A DNA stretch of 64,000 bases, taken from assembly GCF_000423645.1 (NCBI RefSeq), contig NZ_AUIJ01000009.1, positions 80,571 to 144,570 on the forward strand, in the 5' to 3' direction. Numbering within the stretch: position 1 is the first letter of the stretch; each line of letters begins with the position of its first letter. Of the stretch, positions 29,308-39,400 are shown piece by piece. The stretch comes from Sediminimonas qiaohouensis DSM 21189 (GTDB taxonomy: Bacteria; Pseudomonadota; Alphaproteobacteria; Rhodobacterales; Rhodobacteraceae). The position numbers were made by a program, and so were the translations under genes. Under the pieces are notes generated by a model. That model saw nothing but the letters and a program-made list of their open reading frames with translations. It was not told the DNA's origin and searched no databases.

Positions 29308-31155
29308 CTATTGGAAGTTGTTGTGCACGGCATTGATGGCTTCTTGGTTGAGCGTCAGGCCAGCCCGCGCGCGGATCGCGTCGGCGAAGGCGGCATAGAG
29401 GTCCTGCGCCAACGCATCACCGGCCTGTTGATTGAGCCGCGCGCGCATTTGCTTGACCTGCTGCGACGTCTCATCGGGGCCGCGCACCGCGTCAAGGCGC
29501 ACGATGGCGACACGGTCTTGGCCGGTGACAAGGCGCGCCTTGCCGGTCTGCATTTCGAAGACGGTGCTGACCATGTCCTCGGGGGTGTTCTGAATGAACC
29601 GGTTGCGGGTGATGCCGGTTTCCTCGACCAGGGTCACGCCCAGCTCGGCCGCGCCCGCCCCGCTTGCCAGATCGGGCAACAACGCCTCGGCCTGCGCCTT
29701 GAGGCGGGCGATGGATTCGCGGTTGCGCCAGCCTTCGGCGGCGGCGTCGCGGACGGTGTCGAACGGCTGTACCGAAGCGGGCAGGTTTTCGTCGAGGCGC
29801 AGGGCGAATATGCCGCCATCGTCGAGCATCTTGACCTCCGGGTAATCCTCGGCCGTGATCTCGGCGGCGGCCTCGTCGAACGCGGCGTAGGCGGCGATGC
29901 CGCTATCGACGGTTTCGTTCCAGACGATCTCGCCAACTTCCATGCCAGTCTCGGAACGTAGCTCTTCAAGGGTGGCGCCGCCCGCGAGGAGGTTATCCAC
30001 CTCTTCCATGCGGGTTTCGATCATGCGGCGGGCGCGATCGGCGGCCAGCGCTTCGCGCAGCTCGGGGCGGGCGTCCTCGAACGAGGTCTCCTGTGCCTCC
30101 AGCACGCCGTTGATGCGGAACAGGGCAGGGCCCAAATTGGTTTGCGCGGGGCCGACGACGCTGCCCGCCTCGCCGTTGAACACCGCCTCGGCCGCGTCGC
30201 CGAGATCGCCGCGCGTCACGTCGCCAAGATCGATATCGGACAGGGAAATGCCGCGCTCATCGACAATGGATTCGAAGGTGGATTCGCCCGCCTTTATCGC
30301 GTCCAGCGCGGCGCGGGCCGCCTCCGTGTCGGGGAAGGCCAAACGCTCAACCAGCCGCCTTTCGGGGCGGATATAGGTGTCTTCGCGGGCCTTGTATTCG
30401 CGGCGCAGGTCCTCTTCGGGCAGCTCGACGCTGTCGATCAGCATCTCGGGCGTCAGCAGCGCGTAGGTAATCCGCTTGGAGGGGGGCGTCGTGAATTGGT
30501 CCTCGTTCGCCTCGTAATAGCTGCGCAATTGCTCGGTGCTGGGGGTCGGCAGGGGCGCGTCAAGATCGGCGGCCTCAAGCGTGGCCCAGACAAAATCGCG
30601 TCGTTCGGCGGCAAAGCCGATGATGGTATCGGCATAGGTGTCGGGCAGGCTCGCGCCCTGCATGACCGCGCTTTGCAGCAGGGTTCGCGCGGTTTCCAGC
30701 CGCAGATCGCGCTCGAAATCGGTCTCGGTCAGGCCCGCCTGTTCCAGCGCGAATTTATACGCCTCGCGATCAAAGCTGCCATTCGCCCCCTGGAACGCGC
30801 CGATATCGACGATCTGTTCGCGCAGGTTGGCATCACCCATCGACAGGCCGATGCGCGTCGTCTCATGATCCAGCGCCGTCGCGGCGATCAGCCGGGCCAG
30901 GACCGCCTGATCGATGCCAAACTCGCGCGCCTTTTGAAAGGTCATGCTTTGGCCGGTCTGCGCCTCGAATGCGCGCATTTCCTCTTGCAGGGCGCGGGCG
31001 TACTTGTCGATGCTGATCTCCTGCTCGCCCACGGTGCCGATTGAGCGCACCGAGCCCGACAGGTTGGTCACGCCAAAGCCGCCGAGGCCCAGAATCAGCA
31101 TCCCCATCAGGATCCAGACCAGTGTTTTGGTGATGCTGCCGCCGCCGCTTGCCAT
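29308..31155 (-). CDS. ppiD: Periplasmic folding factor PpiD (SurA-like, parvulin family)
   Basis: A 615-residue protein anchored by an N-terminal membrane helix (about 9-31) with the bulk in the periplasm. A SurA_N chaperone region (about 35-170) is followed by a parvulin-type prolyl isomerase region (about 230-370, with the FESIVDERGIS segment), then a second helical C-terminal region. PpiD sits at the Sec translocon and assists emerging outer-membrane and periplasmic proteins. The length agrees with the family. It is placed between an aminotransferase gene and trpE on the minus strand, a link with no obvious functional sense. Confidence 0.88.
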   Translation of the reverse strand: MASGGGSITKTLVWILMGMLILGLGGFGVTNLSGSVRSIGTVGEQEISIDKYARALQEEMRAFEAQTGQSMTFQKAREFGIDQAVLARLIAATALDHETTRIGLSMGDANLREQIVDIGAFQGANGSFDREAYKFALEQAGLTETDFERDLRLETARTLLQSAVMQGASLPDTYADTIIGFAAERRDFVWATLEAADLDAPLPTPSTEQLRSYYEANEDQFTTPPSKRITYALLTPEMLIDSVELPEEDLRREYKAREDTYIRPERRLVERLAFPDTEAARAALDAIKAGESTFESIVDERGISLSDIDLGDVTRGDLGDAAEAVFNGEAGSVVGPAQTNLGPALFRINGVLEAQETSFEDARPELREALAADRARRMIETRMEEVDNLLAGGATLEELRSETGMEVGEIVWNETVDSGIAAYAAFDEAAAEITAEDYPEVKMLDDGGIFALRLDENLPASVQPFDTVRDAAAEGWRNRESIARLKAQAEALLPDLASGAGAAELGVTLVEETGITRNRFIQNTPEDMVSTVFEMQTGKARLVTGQDRVAIVRLDAVRGPDETSQQVKQMRARLNQQAGDALAQDLYAAFADAIRARAGLTLNQEAINAVHNNFQ

Positions 31156-31202
31156 GTGGGTGTCCTTTGCGTGGAAATTTCCGGGCCTTCTGGCGCTTGT
31201 GT

Positions 31203-32414
31203 CTACGCGCTGACGGATGGCGGAGCAAGGGGCAGCTCAAGCGCACCGAGGCGTTGGAAAAGCTGCGCAATTCCCGCCGCATCGACATTGGCGAAGGCGA
31301 TGCGCAATTGCGCCGCGCCATCGGCATCTCCCTGCGGGGTGAACATGGTGCCCGGAAGGGCCAGAACACCCGCCTTGCCGACCAATTCCCGCGCCAGATC
31401 ATCCGAGCGCATCGCGAAAGGGTGCCGCAGATAGGCGAAATACGCGCCCACGCCCAGTAGCTGCCAACCGGCATCTGCTAGCGGCGGCATGCCCGCCTCG
31501 ATCGCCGCGCGCCGGGCCAGGATTTCGGCGCGCTCGCCGGACAGCCACTGGCGCAGGCTGCGCATCCCTTCCAGCGCGGCGATCTGGCCAAGCTGGTTGG
31601 GGCATATCGTGACGGTATCAAGGAACTTCTCGACCTGCGCCAGCCGTGCGGCGCTGGTGACCATCGCGCCCACGCGGTGCCCGGTCAGGCGGTACGCCTT
31701 GGAGAACGAATAAAGCTGGATCAGCGTCTCGTCCCAATCCGGGTCGGTGAACAGATCATGCGGCGCATCCGGGCTGCTGTGAAAATCGCGGTAGGTTTCA
31801 TCGACGATCAGGGCGATGCCCTGCGCGTGTGCAAGATCGTAAAAGGCACGGATCAGGGCAGGGGGGTACTCAACCCCGCCCGGGTTGTTGGGCGTGACCA
31901 GAACGATCGCGCGGGTGCGCGGCGTGATCAGCGCCTTGGCCCGCTCCGGGTCGGGCAAAAGGCTATCGCCGGTGGGCAGCGCGACCACCCCCACGCCGGA
32001 CATGTCCAGCCACATCTTGTGATTGAAGTACCACGGCGTTGGCACGATCACCTCGTCGCCTTCGCCGCAGAGCGACGCGATGGCCGCGCAAAACGCCTGG
32101 TTGCAGCCCGAGGTGATCGCCACGTTGTCGGGCGATACCGGCCCGCCATAGGCCTGCGCCCATTGCGACGCGACCTCTTCGCGCAGGTCCGCACGGCCCA
32201 AGACAGGGCCGTATAGATGCGCCTGCGGATCGGTCATCGCGGCCTCGGCGATTGCGCGGCGCAGGGCCTCGGGCGGGGGATCGACGGGCGCGGCCTGGCT
32301 TACGTTGATCAAGGGGCGGTCAGGTGGAAACTCCACGCCCTCAAGCCAACGGCGGGCCTCCATCACGGGGGGGCGAAAGGTGGCGTTGGTGCGGGGGGGC
32401 GGCGTGTGGGGCAT
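31203..32414 (-). CDS. Fold-type I PLP aminotransferase
   Basis: A 403-residue class I/II aminotransferase. It shows the NPGG..Y segment (LVTPNNPGGVEYPP), the DETYRDF aspartate block, and the PLP lysine in SFSKAYRLTGHRVGA near 238. C-terminal RIAF carries the substrate carboxylate arginine. Substrate is not predictable; aromatic, aspartate and alanine donors occur in this family. The start at 32414 gives the protein sequence MPHTPPPR; an upstream in-frame start would run into gpt territory. It is 23 bases downstream of gpt. Confidence 0.82.
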   Translation of the reverse strand: MPHTPPPRTNATFRPPVMEARRWLEGVEFPPDRPLINVSQAAPVDPPPEALRRAIAEAAMTDPQAHLYGPVLGRADLREEVASQWAQAYGGPVSPDNVAITSGCNQAFCAAIASLCGEGDEVIVPTPWYFNHKMWLDMSGVGVVALPTGDSLLPDPERAKALITPRTRAIVLVTPNNPGGVEYPPALIRAFYDLAHAQGIALIVDETYRDFHSSPDAPHDLFTDPDWDETLIQLYSFSKAYRLTGHRVGAMVTSAARLAQVEKFLDTVTICPNQLGQIAALEGMRSLRQWLSGERAEILARRAAIEAGMPPLADAGWQLLGVGAYFAYLRHPFAMRSDDLARELVGKAGVLALPGTMFTPQGDADGAAQLRIAFANVDAAGIAQLFQRLGALELPLAPPSVSA

Positions 32415-32437
32415 CTCTGGCGTCCTTGGTGGCGCGA

Positions 32438-32944
32438 TCAATCTGTTCCGCGGTAAGGCTCGACATATTGCAGCGCCATGTCCCACGGGAAAAAGATCCA
32501 GGTATCCTGGCTGACCTCGGTGATGAAGGTATCGACCTGCTCGCGGCCCTCTGGCTTGGCGTAGACGGTTGCGAAATGGGCCTTGGGGTAAAGCTTCCGC
32601 ACCAACTCCAGCGTCTTGCCGCTATCGACAAGGTCATCCACCACGAGAACCCCCTCGCCATCGCCCACCAGGGCCGGATCGGGTGATTTCAGAACCATGG
32701 CCTCGGCCTGCGTCTGGTGATTGTAGGACTTGATCGAGATGGTGTCGACGGTGCGGATATCCAGTTCTCGCGCGACGATCATCGCCGGGGCCATGCCGCC
32801 GCGCGTGATCGCAACCACCACGCGCCAGCCGCCATCCTCTTGCGGGCCCAGTTCCTGCAGCCGCCAGGCCAATGCGCGGCTATCGCGGTGAATCTGGTCC
32901 CAACTGATATGGAACCCCTTTTCATGCGGCAGGCGGTCGGTCAT
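32438..32944 (-). CDS. gpt: Xanthine phosphoribosyltransferase
   Basis: A 168-residue purine salvage enzyme that converts xanthine or guanine with PRPP to the nucleotide. The PRPP-binding motif is [14 protein letters not shown] (about 99-112), and [13 protein letters not shown] near 43-55 is the upstream loop. The start at 32944 has AAAGGGAGAGG just before it; the longer in-frame extension into the fabI side has no family similarity. Cytoplasmic, membrane-associated in E. coli. Confidence 0.92.
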   Translation of the reverse strand: MTDRLPHEKGFHISWDQIHRDSRALAWRLQELGPQEDGGWRVVVAITRGGMAPAMIVARELDIRTVDTISIKSYNHQTQAEAMVLKSPDPALVGDGEGVLVVDDLVDSGKTLELVRKLYPKAHFATVYAKPEGREQVDTFITEVSQDTWIFFPWDMALQYVEPYRGTD

Positions 32945-33015
32945 GCGCGCCTCTCCCTTTTTTGGTGTCCTGATTGCGCCCGGAATGTGGGGGGCGGCGG
33001 CGGGCGCGATTATCG

Positions 33016-33825
33016 TTACTTCGTGGCGTCGATATCTGGCGCATCGACGGCTTTCATGCCAACGACATGGTAGCCGGCATCGACATGCAGGCATTCGCCG
33101 GTCACGCCGCTGCCCAGATCGGACAGAAGATAAAGCGCGGATTTGCCGACATCGTCGATCGTCACGTTGCGACGCAGCGGCGAGTTCAGCTCGTTCCACT
33201 TCAGGATATAGCGGAAATCCCCGATGCCGCTTGCGGCCAGCGTCTTGATCGGGCCGGCGCTGATGGCGTTGACGCGGATGCCGTCCTTGCCCAGATCCTC
33301 GGCGATGTATTTCACCGATGCCTCAAGCGCGGCCTTGGCGACGCCCATCACGTTGTAATGCGGCATCACCTGCTCGGCCCCGTAATAAGTGAGCGTCAGC
33401 ATCGAACCGCCGTCCGACATCAACTTTTCCGCCCGTTTCGCCACGGCGGTAAAGGAATAGACGGACACCTCCATCGTCGCGGCAAAGTTCTCGCGGCTGG
33501 TATCGACGTAGCGGCCGCGCAGCTCGCTCTTGTCAGAATAGCCGATGGCGTGCACGACGAAATCCAGCTCGCCCCACGCCTTTTCGATATCGGCGAATGT
33601 CGCGTCCAGCGAGGCCGGATCGCTCACGTCGCAGTTGAACAGATGCGTTGCGCCGACTTGTTCGGCGAGGGGGGCAACGCGCTTGTAGAAGGCATCGCCG
33701 AGATACGTAAAGGCAAGCTCGGCTCCCGCGTCGGCACAGGCGCGCGCGATGCCCCATGCCAGCGACTTATCGTTGGCCAGGCCCATGATAAGCCCACGCT
33801 TACCCGCCATGAGTTCGTTTGACAT
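33016..33825 (-). CDS. fabI: Enoyl-acyl carrier protein reductase (NADH)
   Basis: A 269-residue short-chain dehydrogenase-type enzyme that completes each cycle of fatty acid elongation. The cofactor loop is [17 protein letters not shown] (11-27), and the catalytic pair is Y157 and K164 (Y-x6-K), which separates FabI from FabG. The start at 33825 with GGGGGAAACGC upstream fits; the longer open frame adds an unrelated 59-residue extension. It is divergent from pdxH, with 125 bases between starts. Confidence 0.95.
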   Translation of the reverse strand: MSNELMAGKRGLIMGLANDKSLAWGIARACADAGAELAFTYLGDAFYKRVAPLAEQVGATHLFNCDVSDPASLDATFADIEKAWGELDFVVHAIGYSDKSELRGRYVDTSRENFAATMEVSVYSFTAVAKRAEKLMSDGGSMLTLTYYGAEQVMPHYNVMGVAKAALEASVKYIAEDLGKDGIRVNAISAGPIKTLAASGIGDFRYILKWNELNSPLRRNVTIDDVGKSALYLLSDLGSGVTGECLHVDAGYHVVGMKAVDAPDIDATK

Positions 33826-33950
33826 TGCGTTTCCCCCGCCCAGTATTGTCTGTGCAATTCCTTTAGGGGATCGGCACAGATCCATCAAGAGCGGCGTATC
33901 GGGCGATTGCGTGCAACATCCCGATTGCCCGAAGCAAAGATAGGGACCCG

Positions 33951-34556
33951 ATGAGCGACCGAACCGGACTTTTCGCGGGCGACGACCCGTTCGATATTGC
34001 AAAGCGCTGGCTGTCCGAGGCCGAAGACGCCGAGATCAATGACCCAAACGCCATCGCGCTCAGCACGGTGGACGAGAGCGGCATGCCCAATGCCCGGATG
34101 GTTCTGCTCAAGGAGATCGAGGATGACGCCTTTGTTTTCTACACCAATTACGAGAGCGCCAAGGCGCATGAAATCGAAAGCACGGGCAAGGCGGCGTTCG
34201 TGATGCATTGGAAATCGCTGCGCCGGCAGATTCGTGTGCGCGGACATGTGAGCCGCGAAGAGGGGCCGAAGGCGGATGAATACTATGCCTCGCGCTCGCT
34301 TAAGAGCCGCCTAGGGGCGTGGGCCTCGCAGCAGTCTCGGCCGCTGGACTCGCGGGCGTGGCTGATGGCCAAGGTGGCCCGCGTCACGGCGCAGAAGGGG
34401 ACGAACCCCGACAGACCATCCTTTTGGGGAGGTTACAGAATCACGCCAATTGAGATCGAATTCTGGGCAGACGGCGCATTTCGCCTTCACGACCGTTTCG
34501 TCTGGCGACGTTCCGGCGTCGATTTCCCATGGGAAGTGACACGTCTAAACCCGTGA
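33951..34556 (+). CDS. pdxH: Pyridoxamine/pyridoxine 5'-phosphate oxidase
   Basis: A 201-residue FMN enzyme that makes pyridoxal phosphate. Conserved parts are [10 protein letters not shown] (about 46-55), the [10 protein letters not shown] loop (63-72), [13 protein letters not shown] (85-97) and the C-terminal block [18 protein letters not shown]. The C-terminal RLNP is typical. Divergent from fabI. Length is slightly shorter than the E. coli enzyme because of a shorter N-terminus. Confidence 0.95.
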   Translation: MSDRTGLFAGDDPFDIAKRWLSEAEDAEINDPNAIALSTVDESGMPNARMVLLKEIEDDAFVFYTNYESAKAHEIESTGKAAFVMHWKSLRRQIRVRGHVSREEGPKADEYYASRSLKSRLGAWASQQSRPLDSRAWLMAKVARVTAQKGTNPDRPSFWGGYRITPIEIEFWADGAFRLHDRFVWRRSGVDFPWEVTRLNP

Positions 34557-34679
34557 CATTCGCGTGACGTGAAATGCAAACTCCTGCAAATTCAGTAGTT
34601 TTTCCTTGCAAATTGCAGTGCAGATGCCGCATGACATTTGCACTCACGGAGCAGGCGACGAACTGGTGGAACTGGTATT

Positions 34680-35222
34680 TTGACAGATAACGAGAATGAA
34701 AAACGCAGGATCTATGGACAGGTAAAATGGTTCGACCCCGGCAAAGGATTTGGTTTTGTCATCGCTGACGACGGTGGTCCGGACATTCTTTTGCATGCGA
34801 ATGTCTTGCGCAACTTCGGGCAAAGCTCAATCGCGGACGGTGCCGGAATAGAGATCGACGTGCAGGAAACGGTGCGCGGAATTCAGGCGGTGGATGTGCT
34901 GGCGATCGATCCGCCGCAGGCGCATGGCGATATGGCGCCGCTCACCGACTTCGAGGATATCGACCCCGAGGTGATCCGCTCGGCCCCTCTGAGACCGGCA
35001 CGGGTGAAGTGGTTTGACAAGGTCAAGGGCTTCGGCTTTTGTAACGCGTTCGGGCTGGGCGAAGATGTGTTCATACATATCGAGGTGCTGCGCCGCTCGG
35101 GACTGGCCGATCTGCAGCCCGGCGAGGCCATTGGTATCCGTACCATCGAGGGCAAGCGCGGGCGCATGGCAACAGAGGTGTGCGCATGGGAAATGGCGCT
35201 ACGATTGGAAGCCGAAGCGTAA
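34680..35222 (+). CDS. Cold shock protein with two cold-shock domains
   Basis: A 180-residue protein with two CspA-like beta-barrels joined by an acidic linker. Domain 1 (about 8-75) has GQVKWFDPGKGFGFV, and domain 2 (about 105-175) has ARVKWFDKVKGFGFC, each with an RNP1-like GFGF motif; the second RNP2 block reads DVFIHIE. Such proteins bind RNA or single-stranded DNA as chaperones. The start is uncertain: TTG at 34680 behind GGTGGA is preferred; a TTG at 34638 is also in frame. Several TGCAAA repeats lie upstream. The DUF192 gene overlaps its end. Confidence 0.85.
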   Translation: MTDNENEKRRIYGQVKWFDPGKGFGFVIADDGGPDILLHANVLRNFGQSSIADGAGIEIDVQETVRGIQAVDVLAIDPPQAHGDMAPLTDFEDIDPEVIRSAPLRPARVKWFDKVKGFGFCNAFGLGEDVFIHIEVLRRSGLADLQPGEAIGIRTIEGKRGRMATEVCAWEMALRLEAEA

Positions 35223-35716
35223 CCGCACGATCCGCGGTTGCTGTGTTGTGTCTGCGGGCGGCGCTGGCCGCCGTTCCGGGCCTCCTCCCGGCGGCCCTTC
35301 TGGCCGCGCCGGAGTGTCAGGCGGACCGCGTCTGGTTGCGCGGCGCGTGGGGGAGCGCCTATTTCACGGTCGAGGTGGCCGACACCCCGCAGGGCCGGAG
35401 CCGCGGCCTGATGCATCGCGAGGCGCTACCGCGGCGCGCGGGCATGCTGTTCATCTACGACCAGGCGCAGCCGGTTTCCTTCTGGATGAAGAACACGCTT
35501 ATTCCCCTCGACATGATCTTTGCCGATGCGACCGGCACCGTGCGCCGCGTGCATCACATGGCCCGCCCGCATGACGAGACGGCAATCCCCGGGGGCGGTC
35601 CCGTCAAGGCGGTGCTTGAAATCAACGGCGGGCTGGCGCGCGACATGGGTATCGGGCCGGGCACGCAACTGCGCCACCCCGCGTTTGCGACTGCCGTCGC
35701 GGCTTGGCCCTGCTAG
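35186..35716 (+). CDS. DUF192 family exported protein
   Basis: A 176-residue protein with an N-terminal signal peptide (about 1-42) and one DUF192 domain (about 55-170). Conserved marks are TPQGRSRGLMHRE, GMLFIYDQAQPVSFWMKNTLIPLDMIF and the final ING segment. The domain is a small beta-sandwich of unknown function found in many bacteria. ATG at 35186 is chosen; the gene starts inside the end of the cold-shock gene, so translation is likely coupled. Periplasmic. Confidence 0.8.
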   Translation: MGNGATIGSRSVTARSAVAVLCLRAALAAVPGLLPAALLAAPECQADRVWLRGAWGSAYFTVEVADTPQGRSRGLMHREALPRRAGMLFIYDQAQPVSFWMKNTLIPLDMIFADATGTVRRVHHMARPHDETAIPGGGPVKAVLEINGGLARDMGIGPGTQLRHPAFATAVAAWPC

Positions 35717-35809
35717 CGAACCCGCGATGAGAATTTCGAGATTTTCGCGGATCAGGGCACGCAATACCCTTTTCAAACCCGCGCGGGCGGTTTAGACCCA
35801 TCCCCGGTT

Positions 35810-35886
35810 CGGGGCGTGGCGCAGTCTGGTAGCGCACCTGTTTTGGGTACAGGGGGTCGTGAGTTCGAATCTCGCCGCCCCGACCA
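35810..35886 (+). tRNA. tRNA-Pro (anticodon TGG)
   Basis: A complete cloverleaf can be drawn: acceptor arms CGGGGCG and CGCCCCG, D arm with AGTCTGGTAGC, anticodon stem CCTGT/ACAGG holding loop TTTGGGT (anticodon TGG), and T arm GTGAG-TTCGAAT-CTCGC. CCA is encoded at 35884-35886. No integrase or duplicated attachment site was seen beside it. Confidence 0.96.
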
Positions 35887-36477
35887 TTTCCTTCCACCAA
35901 ATGCTGTCCCGACTCGCCCGTGCGTGATGGGGACGAGATTCGGTGCCACATGATCAGACCGGCACCACATTTCGTTGCAATTTTACCAAACCTTCGCATG
36001 ACGCCTACATTGTGGCGTTAGCATCCTGCTTTTCCGCACTGCGAACAAGCACTACCGTCATGGTTGCAGTGATCGCTTAGCTTCTGTGGCTAACTCCCAT
36101 GGTTGCAAAGGCTTTCAGCGCCGGCTGCCCGTTAACCTCTTGTCTGCGGGAAACAGGCCCGCGCGCGGAATGAATCACCTCTGGTCGCGCGGAAATCAGT
36201 CAACTGAAAATTGGTGTGGAATTGGTGAAAAAATCCATTGCTAGATCGGCGGCTTTGAGCCAGATTATGTAGACCGGCAAAATTCACTACTACATATAGT
36301 AGTCATGAGCCGGCTCGGACAAAAACAAACCACGACACCGGCCGGTAAACGTCGGGCGCGTGCACCTTGCAAGCAGGGCAGCACCGAGGAGGGTTTGTCC
36401 CTATTGTCCGATCACGGGACAGGCGGCCGGTGTGGGCCGCGGTATATGGCAGAGCTGATCAGAACGGGGCAGTGACA
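35887..36477. other. 591-base gap before nrdJ holding promoter and repeats but no credible gene
   Basis: It contains a 10-base direct repeat CATGGTTGCA at 36059-36068 and 36098-36107, a small hairpin (ACGCC/GGCGT) at 36001-36018, a longer one with CCGCGCG/CGCGCGG arms around 36159-36199, and a perfect palindrome listed separately. A 56-codon frame at 36305-36475 has no ribosome site. I could not find the core of a cobalamin riboswitch, although the next gene encodes a B12 enzyme. Confidence 0.6.
36286..36303. promoter_or_regulatory. Palindrome upstream of nrdJ, candidate NrdR box
   Basis: ACTACTA and TAGTAGT form a perfect 7-bp inverted repeat around CATA. The centre, with TACATATAGTA, resembles the AT-rich palindrome recognised by NrdR, the repressor of ribonucleotide reductase genes. 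A second box at the expected 31-32 base spacing is only weakly suggested (around 36261-36274), so the call is tentative. Confidence 0.45.
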
Positions 36478-39400
36478 ATGAAAATCGAGAGACAATTCAC
36501 AACGGCAGGGCAGGACGTTTACGAAGGGCTGGATTTCGTCACCACCGCGTCGGAGATTCGTAACCCCGATGGATCGATCGTTTTCCGCCTCGACGACGTC
36601 GAGGTTCCCGGCGGCTGGAGCCAGGTGGCGTCGGACGTTCTGGCGCAGAAGTATTTCCGCAAAGCCGGTGTGCCCGCCCGCCTCAAGCGCGTGCGGGAAA
36701 AGGGCGTGCCCGAGTTCCTGTGGCGCTCGGTCGCCGATGAAAAGGCGCTGGAGGACCTGCCCAAGGCCGAGCGCCGCATCGGCGAGACCAGCGCCAAGCA
36801 GGTGTTCGACCGCCTGGCCGGGGCATGGGCCTACTGGGGCTGGAAGGGTGGATATTTCACCACCGAGGAAGACGCCCGCGCGTATTATGACGAAATGCGC
36901 CACGTTCTTGCCGCGCAGATGGGCGCCCCCAACAGCCCGCAGTGGTTCAACACCGGGTTGCATTGGGCCTATGGCATCGATGGGCCGGGGCAGGGGCACT
37001 TCTATGTCGATTACAAGACCGGCAAGCTGACCAAGTCCACCAGCGCCTACGAGCATCCGCAGCCGCATGCCTGCTTCATCCAATCAGTCAAGGACGACCT
37101 GGTTAGCGATGGCGGCATCATGGACCTGTGGGTACGCGAGGCGCGCCTGTTCAAGTACGGCTCGGGCACCGGCACCAACTTCAGCAGTCTGCGCGGCGAG
37201 GGCGAGGCGCTCTCGGGCGGGGGCAAGTCCAGCGGCCTGATGGGCTTTCTCAAGATCGGCGACCGCGCCGCCGGCTCGATCAAGTCGGGCGGCACCACCC
37301 GCCGCGCCGCCAAGATGGTGATCTGCGACGCCGACCACCCCGATATCGAGGAATTCATCAACTGGAAGGTGCGCGAAGAGCAGAAGGTCGCCAGCATCGT
37401 CGCCGGATCGAAGATGCACGAGGAAAAGCTGAACGCCATCTTCGGCGCCATCCGCGCATGGGACGGCAGCACCGAGGACGCCGTCGATCCGGCCAGCAAC
37501 GCGCAGCTCAAAACCGCCATTCGCGGCGCCAAAAAGGCTTGCATCCCTGAAACTTACGTCAAGCGGGTGTTGGATTACGCGCGCCAGGGCTATGCGGGGA
37601 TCGAGTTCCCCACCTATGACACCGATTGGGATTCCGAGGCCTATGCAAGCGTGTCAGGGCAGAACTCCAACAACTCGATCCGCGTGACCGACGCCTTCCT
37701 CAAGGCGGTCGAGGACGACAGCAACTGGGAGTTGATCCGCCGCACCGATGGCAGCGTCGCCAAGACCGTCAAGGCGCGCGATCTGTGGGAGGATATCGGC
37801 CACGCCGCATGGGCCTGCGCCGATCCGGGAATTCAGTATCACGACACGGTCAACGCGTGGCACACCTGCCCCGAAGACGGGGCGATCCGCGGCTCGAACC
37901 CGTGCTCGGAATACATGTTCCTGGACGATACCGCCTGCAATCTGGCGTCGATGAACCTGCTCAAGTTCTACAAGGACGGAGAGTTCCGCGCCGAGGAATA
38001 CATGCACGCCACCCGTCTGTGGACCGTGACCCTGGAAATCAGCGTGATGATGGCGCAGTTCCCCTCAAGAGAGATCGCGCAGCGCTCGTTCGACTTCCGC
38101 ACGCTTGGCCTTGGCTACGCCAATATCGGCGGACTGCTGATGAACATGGGGCTTGGCTATGACAGCGACGAGGGCCGCTCGATGGCGGGCGCGCTGACGG
38201 CGATCATGACGGGCGTGTCCTATGCCACAAGCGCCGAAATGGCGGGCGAACTGGGCGCGTTCGATGGATACCAGCGCAACGCCGCGCATATGCTGCGGGT
38301 CATCCGCAACCACCGCACCGCCGCCTATGGCGCGACAGAAGGCTATGAGGATCTGGCGGTCAAGCCGGTCGCGCTGGATCATGGCAACTGCCCCGATGCG
38401 CGGCTGATTGAGCTTGCCAAGTCAAGCTGGGACGAGGCCCTGCGCCTTGGCGAGGCGCACGGATACCGCAACGCGCAGGTGTCCGTGATTGCCCCCACCG
38501 GCACGATCGGGCTGGTGATGGATTGCGACACCACCGGGATTGAACCCGATTTCGCGCTTGTGAAGTTCAAGAAACTGGCCGGCGGCGGCTACTTCAAGAT
38601 CATCAACCAATCGGTTCCCGCGGCCCTGGAAAAGCTGGGCTATGGCCCTGCCCAGATCGAGGAAATCGTATCCTATGCCGTCGGTCACGGCAGCATCGGC
38701 AACGCGCCGGGGATCAACACCACCTCGCTGATCGCCAAGGGCTTCGGCCCGACCGAGCTGGAGAAGATCGAAGCATCGCTGGCCTCGGCCTTTGATATCC
38801 GCTTCGTGTTCAACCAGTGGACCCTTGGGGCCGAGTTCTGCACCAACGTGTTGGGCATTCCGGAGGAAAAGCTCACCGATCCGGGCTTTGACCTGCTGCG
38901 GCACCTCGGCTTTAGCCGCGCCGATATCGAGGCGGCCAACGATCACGTCTGCGGCACCATGACCCTGGAAGGCGCGCCGCACCTGAGCGAAAAGCACTAC
39001 CACATCTTCGATTGCGCCAACCCCTGCGGCAAGAAGGGCAAGCGGTTCCTCAGCGTGGATAGCCACATCTACATGATGGCGGCGGCGCAAAGCTTCATCT
39101 CGGGGGCGATCTCGAAGACGATCAACATGCCCAACGACGCCACCATCCGCGACTGTCAGCGCGCGTATGAGCTAAGCTGGTCGCTGGGCGTCAAGGCGAA
39201 CGCGCTCTACCGCGACGGCTCCAAGCTGAGCCAGCCGCTGGCATCGGCGCTGGTCGAGGATGACGACGAGGCGGCAGAGGTCCTGGAAACCGGCAGCCAT
39301 CAGGAAAAAGCCGCCGTTCTGGCCGAAAAGATCGTCGAAAAGGTGGTCGTGCGCGAAGTGGCGCGCGGACGCGAGAAACTGCCCGAGCGGCGCAAGGGAT

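Noticed and set aside
27775..29961. Long plus-strand frame of 728 residues over trpE and ppiD
   Set aside because: It crosses two well identified genes on the other strand; composition is that of an antisense shadow.
34575..34590. PccR/ScfR-type TTTGCAAA operator before the cold-shock gene
   Set aside because: The repeat period is 10 bases and flanking bases do not match the known TTTGCAAA-N4-TTTGCAAA form.
35622..35999. Minus-strand open frame of 125 residues across the tRNA-Pro region
   Set aside because: Its centre is the reverse complement of the tRNA gene, giving the well-known spurious GEIRTHDP-type peptide; not a gene.
36305..36475. 56-codon plus-strand frame in the nrdJ leader
   Set aside because: No ribosome site, third-position bias unlike the neighbours, and it starts on the edge of a palindrome.
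35887..36477. Cobalamin riboswitch before nrdJ
   Set aside because: The conserved B12-box core could not be found by eye, although a B12 enzyme follows; a covariance search would be decisive.
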